DNA of 64,000 bases from Dillenia suffruticosa (Eukaryota > Streptophyta > Magnoliopsida > Dilleniales > Dilleniaceae): assembly GCA_033439265.1 (NCBI GenBank), contig JAVTVX010000013.1, positions 1,638,501 through 1,702,500 on the forward strand, written 5' to 3'. The stretch's first letter is position 1; each line of letters begins with the position of its first letter. Positions 59,331 through 64,000 of the stretch are shown in pieces. The notes under the pieces are model-generated. The model was given only the letters and a program-made list of their open reading frames with translations, had not been told where the DNA came from and ran no database searches. Both the position numbers and the translations under genes were made by a program.

Positions 59331-60979
59331 TTACCGATTCTTCTTATGGATCGAGTAATCATAGGCATGAATCAAGTACTTTTGAAATCTTATGAGGTCT
59401 AGTCTCACATCTTGTGCGTCAAGGTAGATCTTCTTAGTAAATTCCCAGCTCTTTCTACTCATTCTTATCGGATCCTTCAAAATGGGATCATTTTCATCAT
59501 AACTGTCATACAATGAACTCTCTCTAGGAAGAATCTTGTATCCAATGTACTTCAAACCATATTTCTTGCTGGGCCCTTCAAAATATGTCTCTGAAGCCCA
59601 TTCAGATCCAAGAGGAATCACTTGAATGAGCACTGAACCCGGTTTAAGATACAAGAAGTGTGTCAATGCAGCACCATGAACTCCAACCAAGACATCGCTT
59701 GTGTTTAGTACGCGATACACTCTTGCCAATTCCGTTGTCTTTGTAGGAACCAAAACTTCAACATCAAAACCTATTCTCTGTGCTAACTTTACTAATGAAT
59801 CCTCATTCATTATTGCTCTCGAGCCATTTCGGGATATCAAAACCAACCTTGGCTTCTTCAACATAACTTGTGGCATTTCCTCACCAACCGCTGACAAAGA
59901 AGCATTGCGCTGCTCATCTTCGATCAAACCTCTAATCCGAGGCCAATAGGCCTGGTCAAGAAGACTTCGGAAATCTCCCATACTCTTGTTTCCTTCCATT
60001 AATGAAGGATCAATAGTAAGATCACCGTGAATTCTCAAACCAACAATGGTTTCAGAAAAGCAATGGGTCCTATTGTCTCCAGTAAAATCAATTGGAGGAT
60101 AATCCGAGAGAACTGAGAGAATATCAGCATACTTTGTGAACCACCAATAGTGATAATCAACTATGACAAACATTACCTTCTTGTTCAAATGTTGGGAAGT
60201 AATGTACAAAGGCACAATCCCATCATTAAATTCATGAAAAAGGTTACCTGTATAGCCTCCAGTTGAGAAGAACAAGGCCGATACATCATGCACAACATCA
60301 CATGAGTGATCAATCTCCAAATATTCACTCCTCAAAATTAAGTTCAATTCAGAAACTTTTTCTCTGGTATGGGCTTCCCATTTTCGAGGATATGGTCTAA
60401 TTCTTTCATGTTGGAATACTTGCTTATCTTCCATGCCTTGGTCTGTTGAATCGTAGAGAATAATTGAAGAGGCATTAGGGTGTGTTCTCACATCACCTTT
60501 CATGAAACATACGTCTGAGCGGTTGTTGCTTCTGTCACAACACATTGTGCCTGCATTATAGATCAAACATGAAAACAAAATGTTAGACCAACTGAACTGG
60601 TAAAAAATAATGTGTGTGTGCGAGAGAGAGAGAGAGAGAACCATAAGAGATTGAAGAACAAAGGGGATCTCCGTCATATTCTTCTCCAGACGAATCTGAA
60701 AGCCAAGAAAAGAAAGGGAAAAAAAACGATAAGTTCAAGGACAAAAACATGCATAGAGGAAGAAAAAACAGAAATCAAATGAAATAAAGACAGAGGCAAT
60801 TGAAAGAAAACCTTACAGAAGAGTGAGAAAGTGGGATAAGACGCGAAGAAAATCGTGTGAGCTAGTACTGTGGTGCAAGCGAGGAAAGAAAGAATGAAGA
60901 GGAAGACAAGCTTTGGTCTTCTCCTCTTGGTGAAAAGAGGTCCAAAACTCAAGCAATAGAGTTGGTGAAAGCACTTCAT
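59331..60979 (-). CDS. GT61 family glycosyltransferase
   Basis: Plant GT61 enzymes are Golgi type II membrane proteins that add xylose or arabinose to wall glycans such as xylan, or xylose to N-glycans. Exons: 60979-60817, 60695-60642, 60550-59331; all GT-AG, phases close, 478 residues. Seen: a short cytosolic basic stretch KRRRPK, a transmembrane segment (about 23-46), a short stem, then MCCDRSNNRSDVCFMKGDVR, FFSTGGYTGNLFHEFNDG, HYWWFTKYADIL, LVLISRNGSRAIMNEDSL and VGVHGAALTHFLYLKPGSVL. These are the DUF563/GT61 catalytic blocks. The wording is nearest the At2g41640/At3g57380-type clade, from memory; the donor sugar cannot be told from sequence. The start MKCFHQ was preferred because it gives a clean N-terminal anchor; an in-frame ATG lies 93 nt upstream. 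Confidence 0.94.
60622..60641 (-). repeat. (CT)n microsatellite at the GT61 intron 2 donor
   Basis: In the gene's sense, the donor reads TATG|GTTCTCTCTCTCTC and is followed by a CA-rich tract, so the repeat begins inside the splice-site consensus. Confidence 0.85.
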
Positions 60980-61378
60980 CTTCTTCTCCAACTTTTTTCC
61001 AAACACGATGGTGTCTATGGCTACGATAATGAACCATTCCCTCAAAATCAAACATAGAAATGCAGACCTCAAACTTGAGAAGAGGTGGAGCTTGAGATTT
61101 GAGCACCTGATGCATACATGTGATTGGATTTAGTTTATGGTGAAGTCAAAATTCATTAGCTTTGTACTGAAGGGCATTATTGACCCACTCTTATTGGCCG
61201 TATACACCAAGTAGAGCTATAAACTAAGCTATAATTGATGAAAAACTGTATATATTTTCACGAGATTATTATTTGTCTTTCTTATTACAAGAAATGGGAA
61301 GCTAAGCAGACAAGTTCCTGAATTTTAGGTTGTCATTTGTGAAGATATAAATTATTTATTAATTTGGTCTTTGGATTT

Positions 61379-61417
<39 letters not shown>

Positions 61418-63623
61418 GTACAATTGATAGATTCATATACCCCACTTGGGTTATGGGTACATTATCTTAATTCTTTTTTCATCAATCTATGTAAATCTGC
61501 GAATTAGAAGCTTCTTGAAGCAAACAAGAGCGCGATCATTAAGGCATGCAAACCGTGGGGCACCGTCTTGGTGCGCTAAACTATATATATATATATAAAT
61601 CAAGTTTATCGCTTCATTAATATCTAAATATGGATAAAAAAATCCTTCACATGTCAATCACGTGCTTTCCTTATTAAAAGGAAAATAAAAAAATACAATA
61701 TTTATAATTAAAAATTTTAATAAAAAATAAATAAAGAAATATTTGAAAGATCAAATCATTTATTTATTGAATTTTAAAAAATATTTGAATCAACAGAAAA
61801 AAATTACATAAAAAAAAGGACAGTAACCAGTAGGCATTGAAGTTACAAATATAAAATATTTTAATCTATTGAATTAAAATAAATAAATAAGGCCATTATT
61901 TACATAAATAGTGCTACTATTTTGTAATTAACTTGCCTACCAATAATACGACAATATCATATTAACTATTGAAAAGTTGATAAACTCTTTCTCATGACCA
62001 TAAGCCAATATTATATCATCATATTAGTTAATATTAACTATTACTCAAATTAGTTAGAAATGATCGGGAGTAGTAGATATAATTCGACAATTAGTACACC
62101 TCTATAATTTTCTTAAAAGGAATGAATTTAAATTTTAATAATGATTTTAATTTATTTAGTAGTTATATGTGTTAGAATTACTCTCGTTATCTAATCATAA
62201 GCGAGAGAATTACCGAAAAGGAAAAAATTATTCACAAACATTTACTTAGCCCAAAAAAAAAAAATTAATGACTACATTTATTGAACCAAAACAACATTAC
62301 CCTCAACTACAATAAGAGGGAAAAGAATTACACCAAAAAAAAAAATTTTTTAAATTGAAATTCATCGGCATGAATGAAAATTTTTATGTCTTATTATCAA
62401 TAATTATTACAACATAAAAGAGTAAAATTGGTGGTAGAGAATGATAAGACTGGTATATACTTTTGTCTTCCCAAGGCAAGTCATTGGGTAAAATTAGTTA
62501 ATAATATTTATTTTAAGGGAGAAGAGCGATCGAGAGTAAATTAAATGTTTTTAGAAGGAGAAAAAAAAAGTAAAAATGGAGATAAAATCTTGCTTAGAAG
62601 GAAAAGAAAAAACTAAACAAAAGTTATAGAAGAGGGGGGGGGGGCTGAAATATCAATATCGAAAACTACCCTCTCAAGACGTAGTCGGACTTGGTCCCTT
62701 ACTATGAGAACCGCTTTGGTTTCATAAAGGAAAAATTATTGTTGGTTGTTTTGATGCTACAGGGCTCATGCTGTCATTTAATATATATATATATATATCC
62801 TTTGCATTTAATTATCTCGTACACAAAAACTTTATGGTATTTGTAGAAACACAATTCATGGTCGTGGAGAAAAGAAGAATTTACCAACTTCACCACAATT
62901 GAAGACCACTTTCGAGTGTAGGACTGTGGCTGAAAGCTAGAAACTCTGTTCTTTGTTTGAGTTGCCAGAGGCAACTATTTGTCAAAGTGGGGATCATGTG
63001 GCTGCTTGGAAAGATTACAGTTCAGTGTTTTTTGATGTCAAAGGTTTCTATAGGGCTATGGCATGAAAAGCCTAATAGATCAAAGGAAGACTTTGCTTTC
63101 AAAGTATCTTTCTTCCCCATGGGAAAGAGTGTCGAAGAGACAGGACAACATACAAAAGTGGGGAATTAGCGTAGTGAATAGGTGACCCTTACGTAGGAGG
63201 GTGTTGGAGTTGGTGGATCACCTTTTTGCTTCATTGTCATTGAGTAGACATCTATGGGACTCGGTACCTTCTATGATTCAAATCCATTAGAGTCTGCTAA
63301 AGATGTATATAGCGTGTTATGAGCTTGAAGGGTATCAAGCATTTGTATAGGAAAGAGGAAGATTGTGCTAATCCATCTAGTTAGTTTTTGGTCGTTTTGA
63401 AGGGAGAGGAACACGGGGATTTTAAGGGAATGAAAACGTCCATTCCTAGTTTGGGTGATCATATTCTGAGATTTTGTCTTAACGAATTGGATAAAACTAC
63501 GATTGTTGATTCTATTTCTAACATGTAATTTGCTTTATGCACCCGCTTGGTGCTTCCGATGAATTTTGTCTTTCCTACTGGGAAAAAAAGGGGGCAGCAC
63601 TCAAGGTTACAATTTTGTCTTTC
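60980..63623. other. Spacer between GT61 and the F-box relic
   Basis: AT-rich. (AT)n lies at about 61384-61411 and another AT run at about 62781-62798. A G run is at about 62634-62643. A possible TATA-like AAAATATATACAG on the minus strand at about 61246-61258 could serve GT61. No gene is supported. Confidence 0.5.
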
Positions 63624-64000
63624 CTACGGCAAGTTACTCGAAACATTGGATTTTAGACTAAACACATCAATTTTCTTCGATTTCCAAATGTTACGCCGAA
63701 CTTGAACCACCTCGTAATCATCAAAGACAGTGAATCGTAACCGAATCCTACCATGTATTCACCCTTTTCCCTTAAAATCTTTCTATATTGTCCAGTGACA
63801 GGATTCAAAATGTAGTACATGTCGGGACCGTACTCGATACACACCAGTCCTTCACTCGATCCGATGATTTTGGGGTTGCTGACTCTTCGGTCTGTGTCTA
63901 CTAAAGGCGCTGGAGTAGATAAAATGAACTCCTCCGCGAGTGCGACTGAGTCAATTGAAGAAAAAGAAGTCGGCGATTCTTCGAGGAACACGAGGAGTCC
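63624..64000 (-). pseudogene. F-box-associated domain protein, frameshifted, cut by the right edge
   Basis: F-box proteins of this type are substrate adaptors of SCF ubiquitin ligases. The frame is open to the window edge and reads NPKIIGSSEGLVCIEYGPDM, YYILNPVTGQYRKIL and GFGYDSLS, the beta-propeller-like F-box-associated domain. It then breaks. Shifting frame by what looks like a 2-nt insertion near 63710 restores DDYEVVQVRRN and KKIDVFSLKSN, soon ended by a stop at 63624-63626. The F-box itself would lie beyond 64000. With a frameshift and early stop this is probably a dead member of a very large family. Confidence 0.75.

Overview
This is nuclear DNA of a flowering plant, most likely a woody eudicot. 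The evidence is AT-rich spacers, GT-AG introns, plant-only gene families (plastid NTRC, class B heat-shock factor, MIKC MADS-box, KIN-14 kinesin with a CH domain, GT61, MIZ1/DUF617, F-box) and SINE/LINE relics. I cannot name the species. No operon, CRISPR array, virus or bacterial system is visible.

Layout from left to right. 1-1043: first exon of a class B heat-shock factor (B3-like) on the minus strand; the rest lies outside the window. 1044-9834: AT-rich spacer with a decayed neprosin-domain relic at 6.0-6.95 kb. 9835-19974: a complete ten-exon NTRC gene (plus strand, 535 aa as assembled here). 19975-22618: spacer between convergent genes, holding a partial copy of the kinesin 3' end and a broken 3' exon of a SIN2/DGP1-like mitochondrial GTPase. 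22619-31184: a nineteen-exon KIN-14 kinesin (minus strand, 1049 aa), reconstructed with all exon phases closing and with one candidate U12-type intron. 31185-33523: divergent spacer with an intact-looking tRNA-type SINE. 33524-39825 and 41908-about 48000: two same-strand MIKC MADS-box genes, a diverged tandem pair closest to AGL15/AGL18. 48-54.4 kb: spacer. 54447-55250: intronless MIZ1-like gene. 57.05-58.63 kb: an inverted second copy of the kinesin 3' segment. 59331-60979: three-exon GT61 glycosyltransferase (minus strand). 63.6-64.0 kb: frameshifted F-box pseudogene running off the right edge.

The genes do not form a pathway; they are ordinary neighbours with separate roles in stress transcription, plastid redox, microtubule motility, development, hydrotropism-type signalling and wall glycan synthesis. 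The most interesting structure lies outside the annotated genes. Pieces of the kinesin gene have been duplicated in tandem and again in inverted orientation about 35 kb away. One copy abuts a captured GTPase exon, and a 27-bp sequence at that junction recurs exactly, inverted, 32 kb away. I did not find a convincing undescribed molecular system.
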